A stretch of 64,000 nt of DNA from Pollutimonas harenae. Lineage in GTDB: Bacteria; Pseudomonadota; Gammaproteobacteria; Burkholderiales; Burkholderiaceae_B. The stretch lies in contig NZ_SDQD01000003.1 of the NCBI RefSeq assembly GCF_004153685.1, positions 62,001 through 126,000 on the forward strand, read 5' to 3'. The position numbers and the translations under genes were made by a program. Under the pieces are notes generated by a model. It saw only the letters and a list, made by a program, of their open reading frames with translations. It was not told the DNA's origin and searched no databases. This document shows, piece by piece, positions 9,008-17,340 of the stretch (the first letter of the stretch is position 1; each line of letters begins with the position of its first letter).

Positions 9008-10489
9008 ATGACACTCCAGCAACTACCCATACAGCTAGACGATCCCTCTTTGTTCAAAACCGATTCTTATATAGACGGTAAATGGGTCCAAGCCACCGAC
9101 AAAAGCACATTCCCGGTCGACAACCCGGCCAACGGCCAGACCATTGCCCAAGTATCCAACCTGGACGCCGATCAGGCCCAGGCAGCCATCAAGGCAGCTG
9201 ACAAGGCTTTCAAAAGCTGGCGCACACTCACTGGCAAAGAACGCGCCGGCATTCTGCGCAAATGGTTCGACCTGATCATCGCCAACACCGAAGACCTGGC
9301 CAAACTCATGACGCTCGAGCAAGGCAAGCCACTTGCCGAGGCCCGTGGTGAGATCGGCTACGGCGGCTCATTCGTCGAGTGGTTTGCAGAACAGGCCAAG
9401 CGGGTGAGCGGCGACATCATGGCATCGCCCAACAAGGCCAACCGCATGCTGGTCATGCGCGAGCCTATTGGTGTATGCGCTGCCATCACGCCCTGGAACT
9501 TCCCTAACGCCATGATCACCCGCAAAGTGGCACCAGCCCTGGCTGCCGGTTGTACAGTGGTGCTCAAGCCCGCCGAACAAACTCCTTTGTCAGCCCTGGC
9601 GTTGGCCGAGCTGGCCGAACGCGCCGGCATTCCGGCCGGCGTACTCAATATCATCGCCGCCGACAGCGACCGCTCCATTGCGATTGGCAAAGTCCTGTGC
9701 GACAGCCCTGTAGTCAAAAAAGTCACGTTTACCGGCTCTACCGCCGTCGGACGCATCCTCATGCAACAGAGCGCGCCAACCATCAAGAAAATGTCTCTTG
9801 AGCTAGGGGGTCACGCACCTTTCATTGTCTTTGACGACGCCGACCTCGACGCCGCTGTCGAAGGCGCTATGGTGGCCAAGTACCGTAACGCAGGCCAGAC
9901 TTGCGTATGCACCAACCGTATTTATGTACATGAAGCCATCTACGATGCCTTTATCGAAAAGTTTTCTGCCAAGGTCAACAGCCTGCAAATCGGCGATGGC
10001 TTCACTGACAAGGTCACACAGGGCCCTCTTATTGACGACGCTGCCATCCAAAAAGTACGCGAGCACGTCGAAGACGCCCTGGGCAAGGGTGCAAAGGTCA
10101 ATGCAGGTGGTCAGGCCCATCAGTTGGGTGGACGCTTCTTCCAGCCTACGGTTATCTCCAACATCAGCGAAGACATGCTTTGCATGCGTGAAGAAACCTT
10201 TGGCCCGCTGGCTCCCGTCGTCAAGTTCAGCAACGAAGACCACGTCATTGAGCTCGCCAACAACACCGAGTACGGCTTGGCCGCCTATTTCTACAGCCGC
10301 GATGTTGCACGCATTTTTCGCGTGGCCGAGGCCTTGGAGTACGGTATGGTCGGCGTCAATACAGGGTTGATATCCAACGAGGTCGCGCCCTTCGGTGGAG
10401 TCAAGCAGTCAGGCCTGGGCCGGGAAGGCTCGGTCTACGGTATGGACGATTTCATGGAAATGAAATATGTCTGCCTGGGCGGCATGTAA
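9008..10489 (+). CDS. gabD: NADP-dependent succinate-semialdehyde dehydrogenase
   Basis: This 493-residue aldehyde dehydrogenase is very close to E. coli GabD along its whole length. It oxidises succinate semialdehyde to succinate, the last step of GABA catabolism. Key residues are the catalytic cysteine C299 in GQTCVCTNR, the general base E265 in LELGGHAPF and the coenzyme-site FTGSTAVGR at about 241-249. Other matching blocks are TPWNFPNAMITRK and EVAPFGGVKQSGLGREGS. No GABA transaminase or permease gene is adjacent, so the substrate may come from other routes as well. A strong hairpin terminator follows the gene. Confidence 0.93.
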   Translation: MTLQQLPIQLDDPSLFKTDSYIDGKWVQATDKSTFPVDNPANGQTIAQVSNLDADQAQAAIKAADKAFKSWRTLTGKERAGILRKWFDLIIANTEDLAKLMTLEQGKPLAEARGEIGYGGSFVEWFAEQAKRVSGDIMASPNKANRMLVMREPIGVCAAITPWNFPNAMITRKVAPALAAGCTVVLKPAEQTPLSALALAELAERAGIPAGVLNIIAADSDRSIAIGKVLCDSPVVKKVTFTGSTAVGRILMQQSAPTIKKMSLELGGHAPFIVFDDADLDAAVEGAMVAKYRNAGQTCVCTNRIYVHEAIYDAFIEKFSAKVNSLQIGDGFTDKVTQGPLIDDAAIQKVREHVEDALGKGAKVNAGGQAHQLGGRFFQPTVISNISEDMLCMREETFGPLAPVVKFSNEDHVIELANNTEYGLAAYFYSRDVARIFRVAEALEYGMVGVNTGLISNEVAPFGGVKQSGLGREGSVYGMDDFMEMKYVCLGGM

Positions 10490-10536
10490 GCCCTATATTG
10501 AGCATCCCCCACGACAAGGGGGCTTGACCCGTTAAA

Positions 10537-10570
10537 ACAAAATGGGCTCTCAATCGAGAGCCCATTTTGT
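10537..10570. terminator. Bidirectional intrinsic terminator between gabD and the gamma-glutamyltransferase gene
   Basis: A perfect 15-bp inverted repeat ACAAAATGGGCTCTC / GAGAGCCCATTTTGT (10537-10551 and 10556-10570) with a four-base loop (AATC). The A/T-rich ends supply a U-tract on both strands, so it can end gabD on plus and the convergent hydrolase gene on minus. Confidence 0.88.
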
Positions 10571-10577
10571 TTGCATT

Positions 10578-12209
10578 TCAGCAAGATTCTGGCGCGACCA
10601 GTCTGTAAGCCACACCATCACGACCTGGATCTGCACCACCATGCAGGCCGTCAGACTGCACCTGTATGCCATGCACCCAGGCGATGGTGTAGTTATAGGG
10701 ATTACGACCAATGACATAACCCTGCTCTTCCAACGCACGAGTGGTGTAGCGCGGGATGCGGTTGCACACATCAATAGTGTTGCTGGTCGACGAGAACCGT
10801 GGTGCTGAAACAGCAGCCTGCATTTCCATCTGATGATCGATCACGTTTAGCAGCACATGCAATACCCCCATGACGATCTGAGTCCCCCCTGGAGCACCCA
10901 ACACCACATCGAGCTGGCCATCCTTGAACGTCATCGTAGGGCAAGAAGCGGTAAAGCGGCTTTTTCCTGGTTTGATGCTACCGGCACGCCCCGGGCGCGG
11001 GTCAAACACCCCCATGCAGCCGTTGTACTGAAAGCCCATGCCTGGCGTGATAATGCCCGATGGCATGGCTAGCGAGTGCGTCATCGATACTGCATTACCT
11101 TCGGCATCAACCACGCTCAGGTGCGTGGTGTCGCGCGGTACTGGAGCTCCGGGGTTCACCCGCTCTACCCCAAAACGCTCGCCGGTGCGAATCCTGTCGG
11201 CGATGTCACGCGCTACGTCCTTGGAGAGGAGTTTCTCTAAAGGAACATCAAAGAACTTGGGATCGCCAATATAGCAATCCTTGTCGGCAGTGGCTTTCTT
11301 CATCACCTCGCACACTAGCTGGACGTACTCAGGGCTGTTGTGCTCCATATCGCGCAGGTCGAAGTTCTCCAAAATATTGAGCATCTCTAGCAACATAGCG
11401 CCGCCGCCCGGAGGCTGATTGGTAGTGATGCTGCGGTCCCGGTAGCTGCCCACCAGCGGCTTGTTGCGAGTGACCTGATACTGCGCCAAATCCTCGAGCG
11501 TAATCAATGCGCCGATAGACTGCAGGTGATTCACCATCTTATGCGCCAGGTCTCCGTAATAGAACGGATCCGCGCCTTCCTCGGCCACTTGTCCGAGTAC
11601 TGTAGCCATGCCCTCGTTACGCAGTGGTGTACCAATCGCTTTGGGACGGCCATCCGGACGGCAATACAAGTGGCGGCTTTCTTCGCAGTACTGCAAGCGC
11701 TCGAGGTTGCCCGCGCGGCCCATGGCAGGCTCATCTATCCAGAAGGCATGCATGCCCGGGCGCACAAAAAAACCGTCATCAGCCCAGGCTATCGCCGGTG
11801 CCACCACCTCTTTCCACGGCAAGCGGCCATACGCCTTGTGCATGGCTTCCAGGCCTTTAAGCGTGGCGGGAGTACCGATGGACTGCGGGCCGATGTCATT
11901 GACTCTGCCGGTCAGGATGAAGCCAAAGCCGTCTTTGGTTTCGCCTTCAAGCAAATGCTCCCACATGTCTTCGCGGGCAGCCAGTGGCGCAGGTGAATGA
12001 AAATCGAAATACTCATGCACGCCTTGGTGGGGCAGATAGACTGCGCCTGTGCCAAAGCCAGCAATGCCGCACATGATTGGGTCGACCACGGTTTGTGCCA
12101 ATGCGGTGGCCACTGCCGCATCAACTGCATTACCTCCGGCGCGCAGGATCTCGATGCCGGATTCAGCAGCCTCGGGCTGCGGACACACGACCATTGCTTG
12201 CTTTTTCAT
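10578..12209 (-). CDS. Gamma-glutamyltransferase-family Ntn hydrolase
   Basis: The protein of about 543 residues belongs to the gamma-glutamyltranspeptidase family, whose members self-cleave before a threonine that becomes the nucleophile. That site is visible as RDTTHLSVVD (first threonine about residue 361), followed by the substrate loop MPSGIITPGMGFQYNGCM. No signal peptide precedes the conserved EAAESGIEILRAGGNAVDAAVA, so unlike E. coli Ggt this enzyme should stay in the cytoplasm, as with several acylase-like relatives. Start: ATG at 12209 with AGGG ten bases upstream; the GTG at 12218 has its AGGG too close. It lies 19 bases behind the Bug receptor gene and is probably controlled with it by the divergent LysR regulator. 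Its substrate, glutathione or another gamma-glutamyl or amide compound, is open. Confidence 0.85.
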   Translation of the reverse strand: MKKQAMVVCPQPEAAESGIEILRAGGNAVDAAVATALAQTVVDPIMCGIAGFGTGAVYLPHQGVHEYFDFHSPAPLAAREDMWEHLLEGETKDGFGFILTGRVNDIGPQSIGTPATLKGLEAMHKAYGRLPWKEVVAPAIAWADDGFFVRPGMHAFWIDEPAMGRAGNLERLQYCEESRHLYCRPDGRPKAIGTPLRNEGMATVLGQVAEEGADPFYYGDLAHKMVNHLQSIGALITLEDLAQYQVTRNKPLVGSYRDRSITTNQPPGGGAMLLEMLNILENFDLRDMEHNSPEYVQLVCEVMKKATADKDCYIGDPKFFDVPLEKLLSKDVARDIADRIRTGERFGVERVNPGAPVPRDTTHLSVVDAEGNAVSMTHSLAMPSGIITPGMGFQYNGCMGVFDPRPGRAGSIKPGKSRFTASCPTMTFKDGQLDVVLGAPGGTQIVMGVLHVLLNVIDHQMEMQAAVSAPRFSSTSNTIDVCNRIPRYTTRALEEQGYVIGRNPYNYTIAWVHGIQVQSDGLHGGADPGRDGVAYRLVAPESC

Positions 12210-12228
12210 ATTTGTCACGCCCTACACA

Positions 12229-13242
12229 TCACTTGACACTGAGGTTGAGCTTCTTAAGCATTGGCCCCCAGGCCTCGGCATCGCGTACGGTGGTTTCCAT
12301 AACCAGGGAGGCTGGCCCTGCGACCGGGATCACACCGAATGCGGCAAGCTTGGCCAGCACATCCGGGTTTTCGTGAAAGGCTTCGGTAGCCTTGTTGAGC
12401 TTCTCTACGATCTCGGGCGGCGTGCCTGCACGAGCCACCACTGCGCTCCAGCCCATAGTGTCGAACCCCTTGACCCCAAGCTCGCTGAGCGTAGGGACAT
12501 CGGGCAGTTCGGGCATGCGACGAGGCGAAAGTACCGCCAGAGCATTGAGCCTCTTGGCCTTGATGTGTGGTAGTGCGGTGCCGTACACGGGAGCCATCAC
12601 CTCAGTCTGACCACTCACGGTGGCAATAACACCATCGGCCTCGCCTCTATAGGGAATGTGCATCATACTAATGCCCAATGCATCGGCTACCAGTTCAACG
12701 GCAAGATGTGTCGAATTGCCCAGACCGGCAGAAGCAAAATTCAGCTTACCTGGCGCAGCCTTGGCCTTGTCGGTCAACTGCTTGAGCGTCTCAATGCCGG
12801 TAGCCGGGTTGGTCACCAAAGCAAACGAATTGGTGCTGAGCATGGCCACCCCGGTAAAGTCCTTTTCTGGATCATAGGGCAAGGGCTTGTAGGTGAACTG
12901 GTTGAGCACCATCAGTGAGACGCTCCCATACAACAACGTATAGCCATCAGCAGGCGCATTGATTACGCTCCGTGCAGCAATAATACCGCCGCCACCTGGT
13001 TTGTTCTCTACAACTATAGTGGTGCCCAAGGCTTTGCCTGCATGCTCGGCCCACAGTCGTGCAATGGTATCAGAGCTACCGCCCGGCGCCTGCGAGACCA
13101 CCAGCTTGATTGGCCGGCTAGGATAGACGCCTTGGGCCTGGGCAGTAGAGAAAGCGACAGTGGCTGCAGTCATAACGACGGTCATGGCGGCAGTTGCGAA
13201 CCCGCCAACGAATTTGGATGGAGATAGTAAAAACTGGGACAC
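12229..13242 (-). CDS. Bug-type (tripartite tricarboxylate transporter) periplasmic receptor
   Basis: The 337-residue protein has a signal peptide of about 36 residues with a cleavable AQA end. The mature family core begins YPSRPIKLVVSQAPGGSSDTIARLWAEHAGK. The block VVENKPGGGGIIAARSV is the other hallmark of Bug receptors, which are greatly expanded in Alcaligenaceae. Such proteins bind carboxylates, amino acids or amides in the periplasm. The membrane partners TctA and TctB are not adjacent, so this is an orphan receptor. The start is a GTG at 13242 with a strong GAGGAG seven bases upstream. It is divergent from a LysR gene and followed by the gamma-glutamyltransferase gene. Confidence 0.92.
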   Translation of the reverse strand: MSQFLLSPSKFVGGFATAAMTVVMTAATVAFSTAQAQGVYPSRPIKLVVSQAPGGSSDTIARLWAEHAGKALGTTIVVENKPGGGGIIAARSVINAPADGYTLLYGSVSLMVLNQFTYKPLPYDPEKDFTGVAMLSTNSFALVTNPATGIETLKQLTDKAKAAPGKLNFASAGLGNSTHLAVELVADALGISMMHIPYRGEADGVIATVSGQTEVMAPVYGTALPHIKAKRLNALAVLSPRRMPELPDVPTLSELGVKGFDTMGWSAVVARAGTPPEIVEKLNKATEAFHENPDVLAKLAAFGVIPVAGPASLVMETTVRDAEAWGPMLKKLNLSVK

Positions 13243-13283
13243 GGACGGACTCCTCGAAGACAGTGGCTTTTTGTAATGTCAGA

Positions 13284-13338
13284 CCATTGTCATGAGGATG
13301 TCTGCATGTGTCTAGTGAAAATGTACAATGGACACATG
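13284..13338. promoter_or_regulatory. Interlocking inverted repeats over a putative promoter of the Bug receptor gene
   Basis: Two inverted repeats overlap here: CCATTGT (13284-13290) with ACAATGG (13325-13331), and CATGTGTC (13305-13312) with GACACATG (13331-13338). On the minus strand a promoter-like pair, TAGACA (13309-13314) and GACAAT (13286-13291), is spaced by 17 bases and lies within the repeats. The position between a LysR gene and its divergent target fits a LysR operator. The repeats are directly seen; the regulatory role is inferred. Confidence 0.5.
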
Positions 13339-13349
13339 AAGGATTTCTC

Positions 13350-14312
13350 ATGATTCAACACCTAGGCGGTTTCACCTGGGCGCGGCGCCTGAAGGTGCGG
13401 CACCTCGAATCCTTTCTCGTACTTGAAGAAGCCGGCACCCTCACTCGAGCAGCCGAGCAGCTGCATATGACGCAATCGGCCATGTCGCATTGGCTGGCGG
13501 AGCTGGAGAACATAGCAGGCACCACCCTAGTGATACGCGGTCGACGCCTGCAACTGACGCCGGCTGGGCAACTGCTAAAACACCTGGCACTTGGCGTTCT
13601 GGGTGATATCGCTCGCGCAGGCCACGAAATGCACGCAGTGGCTGCAGGCCGTGTACCACGGCTCAATGTGGGCAGTGTCTGGGCCGGCATAGCCGGTGGT
13701 CTGCCCGAGGCGGTCAGCTTGTTCCAGCAGCAGTATCCTGATGTGGCCGTTGCCATCCATGACGGACCGTTCGATAACCTGCTCAAAGGCCTGGAAACCC
13801 GGGCCATGGATGCCGTAGTGGGTGTGCTTGACGCCCGTGCACATCGCCCGGGACTGGCGCACCGCGTACTGTTCGAAGACCGCGTAGCAATCGTTATGGG
13901 ACAAGGCAGCAAGTACTGGCAGCACTCCAGCACTCCATCCTTTGGCAATTTGCTGCATGAGCAATGGATCATGCCGCCCAGCGGCACACTAACCCGTATC
14001 CAAATGGATGCCTTCCTGATCGAACAAGGCGCCTCCTGGCTACGCCCCCGCGTCGAAACCGCCTCGCTGGCTATGATGCAGACTTTGCTGCAAAAGGGGG
14101 ACTATGTAGGCGTATGCTCAGATTCGATGGCCGCCTACATGGCCTCACTGGGCCTGTTCCGCAAGATCAGCAGTGACTCAAACATCCGTTTTGGTCCAAT
14201 CACTGTGATGTGGAACGACGAGCACGCCACACCCACATTGATGGATTTTGTGGGCTGTCTTGAGCATGGCGCGTCCACTTTACATCTTAGCGTTCCAGGC
14301 CAGGAGATATAA
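13350..14312 (+). CDS. LysR-family transcriptional regulator (beside Bug/gamma-glutamyltransferase genes)
   Basis: The 320-residue protein has a LysR winged helix at its N-terminus (LKVRHLESFLVLEEAGTLTRAAEQLHMTQSAMSHWLAELE), then a substrate-binding domain starting near residue 100 (PRLNVGSVWAGIAGGLPEAV). The start at 13350 is supported by GAAGGA six bases upstream; an ATG at 13308 would lie inside the inverted repeats and is unlikely. It is transcribed away from the Bug and gamma-glutamyltransferase genes, the usual layout for a LysR regulator and its target. Its effector is probably related to the ligand of the Bug protein. Only eight bases separate its stop from the convergent typA stop. 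Confidence 0.9.
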   Translation: MIQHLGGFTWARRLKVRHLESFLVLEEAGTLTRAAEQLHMTQSAMSHWLAELENIAGTTLVIRGRRLQLTPAGQLLKHLALGVLGDIARAGHEMHAVAAGRVPRLNVGSVWAGIAGGLPEAVSLFQQQYPDVAVAIHDGPFDNLLKGLETRAMDAVVGVLDARAHRPGLAHRVLFEDRVAIVMGQGSKYWQHSSTPSFGNLLHEQWIMPPSGTLTRIQMDAFLIEQGASWLRPRVETASLAMMQTLLQKGDYVGVCSDSMAAYMASLGLFRKISSDSNIRFGPITVMWNDEHATPTLMDFVGCLEHGASTLHLSVPGQEI

Positions 14313-14320
14313 GCAGTCTC

Positions 14321-16141
14321 TTAGCTGGTTTCGCGCGACGCACGGCGGCGTTCGTGCTCCTGCAGATAGCGCTTACGCAAACGTATCGACTTTGGCGTGA
14401 CTTCCACCAGCTCGTCATCGCTGATGAACTCGACAGCATATTCAAGCGTCAACTGTACCGGAGGCACCAGATCAATATGCTCATCCTTGCCTGACGAGCG
14501 CACGTTGGTCAGCTTCTTCTCTTTAATGGGGTTGACCACCAGATCGTTATCACGACTATGTATGCCAATAATCATACCTTCGTAAAGTGGATCCTGGGGC
14601 GACACAAACATGCGGCCACGATCCTGCAGCTTCCATAAGGCGTAGGCAACGGCGCCACCCTCGTCCTGACTGATCAGGACACCATTGCGGCGCTCGCCCA
14701 CGCCACCTTCGCGCATGGGCGCATAGTCATCGAAAATATGGCTCATCAGGCCCGTGCCGCGAGTCAGCGTCATGAATTCGCTCTGGAATCCGATCAGACC
14801 ACGTGCGGGAATACGGTACTCAAGGCGAGTACGGCCGCGACCATCGGCCTGCATATCCTGCAAGTCACCCTTGCGTCGGCCCAGTTCTTCCATGACGCCG
14901 CCCTGATGGCCGTCTTCGACGTCCACTGTCAGCAGCTCATAAGGCTCCAGCTTGACGCCGTTCTCTTCCTTGAACATGACGCGCGGACGAGAGACCGCCA
15001 ACTCGTAGCCTTCACGACGCATGTTTTCCAGCAAAATAGTCAGATGCAGCTCACCACGGCCGCAAACCTCGAAAACCGTATCATCGTCGGTATCGTTCAC
15101 ACGCAAGGCCACATTGGACTTCAGCTCGCGATCCAGGCGGTCACGCAGTTGGCGGCTGGTCACAAACTTACCTTCACGACCTGCCAACGGCGAAGTATTG
15201 ACCATAAAGTTCATGGTCAGGGTGGGCTCGTCGATGCGCAGCATGGGCAAGGCTTCGGGCGTGGCCGGATCCATAATGGTGCAGCCTATGCCTATCTCTT
15301 CAATCCCGTTGATCAGCACAATATCGCCAGCCTGGGCTTCTTCAACTTGCTCGCGCTCCAGACCCTTGAATTTCAGCACCTGATTGACACGGCCCTTGAT
15401 GGGCTGGCCTTCGGGACCGAACTTGACCACGACATCTTGCGCTGCGCGCAAGCGTCCGCGGTTGATACGGCCTACGCCGATCTTGCCGACATAAGTGCTG
15501 TAGTCCAGCGAAATGACCTGCATCTGCAGAGGCGCATCGGGATCGTCTTCGCGCTGAGGCACATACTTGAGTATGGCATCGAACAGCGGACGCATATCAC
15601 CTTCGCGTACCTCTTCAGTCAGACCCGCGTATCCGGACAGGCCGGAAGCGTAGATAATGGGAAAGTCCAGCTGCTCTTCAGTGGCGCCCAGCTTGTCGAA
15701 CAAATCAAAAGTGGCATTGATGACAAAATCAGGGCGTGCACCCGGACGGTCGATCTTGTTCACCACAACAATGGGCTTCAGGCCCAGGGCCAACGCCTTG
15801 CGTGTGACGAAACGGGTTTGCGGCATTGGGCCTTCAACAGCGTCAACCAACAACACCACGCCGTCCACCATGGACAGCACGCGCTCCACCTCGCCGCCAA
15901 AGTCAGCGTGTCCCGGAGTGTCGATAATATTGATGTGCGTACCTTCGTACTGAACGGCACAGTTCTTGGCCAGGATAGTGATGCCGCGCTCTTTCTCGAT
16001 ATCACCGGAATCCATGACACGTTCGGAAACCTGCTGGTTATCGCGAAATGTGCCGGATTGGCGCAGCAATTGATCGACGAGCGTCGTTTTGCCGTGGTCC
16101 ACGTGGGCAATAATAGCCACATTGCGCAGTGCGCGATTCAT
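14321..16141 (-). CDS. typA: Ribosome-associated translational GTPase TypA/BipA
   Basis: The 606-residue protein is a full-length TypA. The GTPase motifs are [15 protein letters not shown] (G1), RGITI (G2), [11 protein letters not shown] (G3) and NKIDR (G4). EF-G-like domains III and V follow, with the TypA-specific C-terminal domain containing [19 protein letters not shown] and [12 protein letters not shown]. It binds ribosomes and is needed for assembly and growth under stress or cold. It is the last gene of the rimP-to-typA run. Its ATG overlaps the truB stop as ATGA (16138-16141). Confidence 0.96.
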   Translation of the reverse strand: MNRALRNVAIIAHVDHGKTTLVDQLLRQSGTFRDNQQVSERVMDSGDIEKERGITILAKNCAVQYEGTHINIIDTPGHADFGGEVERVLSMVDGVVLLVDAVEGPMPQTRFVTRKALALGLKPIVVVNKIDRPGARPDFVINATFDLFDKLGATEEQLDFPIIYASGLSGYAGLTEEVREGDMRPLFDAILKYVPQREDDPDAPLQMQVISLDYSTYVGKIGVGRINRGRLRAAQDVVVKFGPEGQPIKGRVNQVLKFKGLEREQVEEAQAGDIVLINGIEEIGIGCTIMDPATPEALPMLRIDEPTLTMNFMVNTSPLAGREGKFVTSRQLRDRLDRELKSNVALRVNDTDDDTVFEVCGRGELHLTILLENMRREGYELAVSRPRVMFKEENGVKLEPYELLTVDVEDGHQGGVMEELGRRKGDLQDMQADGRGRTRLEYRIPARGLIGFQSEFMTLTRGTGLMSHIFDDYAPMREGGVGERRNGVLISQDEGGAVAYALWKLQDRGRMFVSPQDPLYEGMIIGIHSRDNDLVVNPIKEKKLTNVRSSGKDEHIDLVPPVQLTLEYAVEFISDDELVEVTPKSIRLRKRYLQEHERRRASRETS

Positions 16142-16893
16142 AGTTCGTCCTTTTGTAAGGTGCTTGATGGCGACAGGCCGGCAGGCAAGGCATCGAGAGC
16201 AATTAAAGTAGTTTGAGGCGCCGCCATGGATTGCAGCGCTTCGAGCCCAACGGCATCGTCAAGCTTGAAAGGGCCTACACGGATGCGCCGCAAGGCCTTC
16301 AGGTGTCCACCGCAACCCAGCTGTCGGCCAATGTCCTGGGCCAGAGTGCGTATATAAGTACCCTTGCTGCACTCAACCAGGATCTCGGCTTCGAGACCGT
16401 TGAACTGCAGAAGTTCCAGCGCATGGATGGTTACCTTGCGCGCCGGGCGCTCAAGCTCAATACCCTGACGCGCATACTCGTACAAGGGCTTGCCGTCGCG
16501 CTTCAGCGCCGAGTACATGGGCGGGATCTGTTCTATTTCACCACGAAATTGTGGCAAGACTTTTTCAAACTCCGACTGCGTCACGCCTTTGAATTCGGAT
16601 GGCGCTTGCGCCACGATATTACCTGTCAGGTCACCCGAGTCGGTTTCCTCGCCCAGGCGCAAGGTAGCTACATAGCCCTTGTCGGCCTCCAGCATTTTCC
16701 CCGAAATCTTGGTGGCACGGCCCAGACAGCAAACCAGCAGGCCGGTAGCAAAAGGATCCAGTGTGCCTGTGTGCCCGGCCTTGCGGGCATCCAGGGCTCT
16801 TTTGGCGCGTTGCAAGGCGTGATTACTCGACAAACCTTCCGGTTTGTCCAGCAACAGGACACCATCGAGCATCTGCCCGCGTCGGGAAGCCAT
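16138..16893 (-). CDS. truB: tRNA pseudouridine(55) synthase
   Basis: TruB converts U55 of tRNA to pseudouridine. The 251-residue product has the N-terminal [18 protein letters not shown] and the catalytic block [13 protein letters not shown] with the essential aspartate. The motif [16 protein letters not shown] and the strand [12 protein letters not shown] are also present. The C-terminal part is short but typical for betaproteobacteria. It lies between rbfA and typA on the same strand, an order common in this order of bacteria, and overlaps typA by four bases. Confidence 0.96.
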   Translation of the reverse strand: MASRRGQMLDGVLLLDKPEGLSSNHALQRAKRALDARKAGHTGTLDPFATGLLVCCLGRATKISGKMLEADKGYVATLRLGEETDSGDLTGNIVAQAPSEFKGVTQSEFEKVLPQFRGEIEQIPPMYSALKRDGKPLYEYARQGIELERPARKVTIHALELLQFNGLEAEILVECSKGTYIRTLAQDIGRQLGCGGHLKALRRIRVGPFKLDDAVGLEALQSMAAPQTTLIALDALPAGLSPSSTLQKDEL

Positions 16894-16924
16894 CGTTTAT
16901 AAATCCATGAAAAAACGACAGCCT

Positions 16925-17335
16925 CTAGGGCTGTTCGTCGGGGTCCTCGGGTTCCGAGGGTTTGAAAGGTTCAACCTGCGGGCGGTTCGCCCGGTCAATC
17001 AGTTGTGATAGCTCGATACCGCGCGCCAATTGATCGTCGTGAATAAAACGCAAAGTGGGTACGGTATGAATATGCAAAAGCTTGAACAGCAGCGAATGCA
17101 GCCAGCCGGCTTTCTCGGCCAGGGCGGCGCTGGCCGCCTCAGGCTCGGCGCCCATGACGGTGAAATACACCTTGGCATGCGCGTAGTCAGCCGACAGCTC
17201 GACTGACGTCAGGGTGATTAGTCCGGCGCGCGATACATCGAGCTCGCGCTGAATCAAGCCGGCCAGATCCTTTTGGATCTGGTCGGCAAGCCGGGTATTA
17301 CGCCCCGGATTAGGTTTGGACTTGTGTCGACCCAT
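16925..17335 (-). CDS. rbfA: 30S ribosome-binding factor RbfA
   Basis: RbfA is a KH-like protein needed for maturation of 16S rRNA and for growth in the cold. The 136-residue product shows the family pattern [19 protein letters not shown], followed by [23 protein letters not shown] and the end of the fold [24 protein letters not shown]. The last 20 residues are acidic and proline-rich. It starts five bases after the infB stop and is followed by truB after 31 bases. Confidence 0.96.
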   Translation of the reverse strand: MGRHKSKPNPGRNTRLADQIQKDLAGLIQRELDVSRAGLITLTSVELSADYAHAKVYFTVMGAEPEAASAALAEKAGWLHSLLFKLLHIHTVPTLRFIHDDQLARGIELSQLIDRANRPQVEPFKPSEPEDPDEQP

Positions 17336-17340
17336 GGTGA

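Noticed and set aside
14738-16216. 492-codon open frame antisense to typA
   Set aside because: Shadow of typA and the end of truB; His/Gln-rich nonsense sequence without domains.
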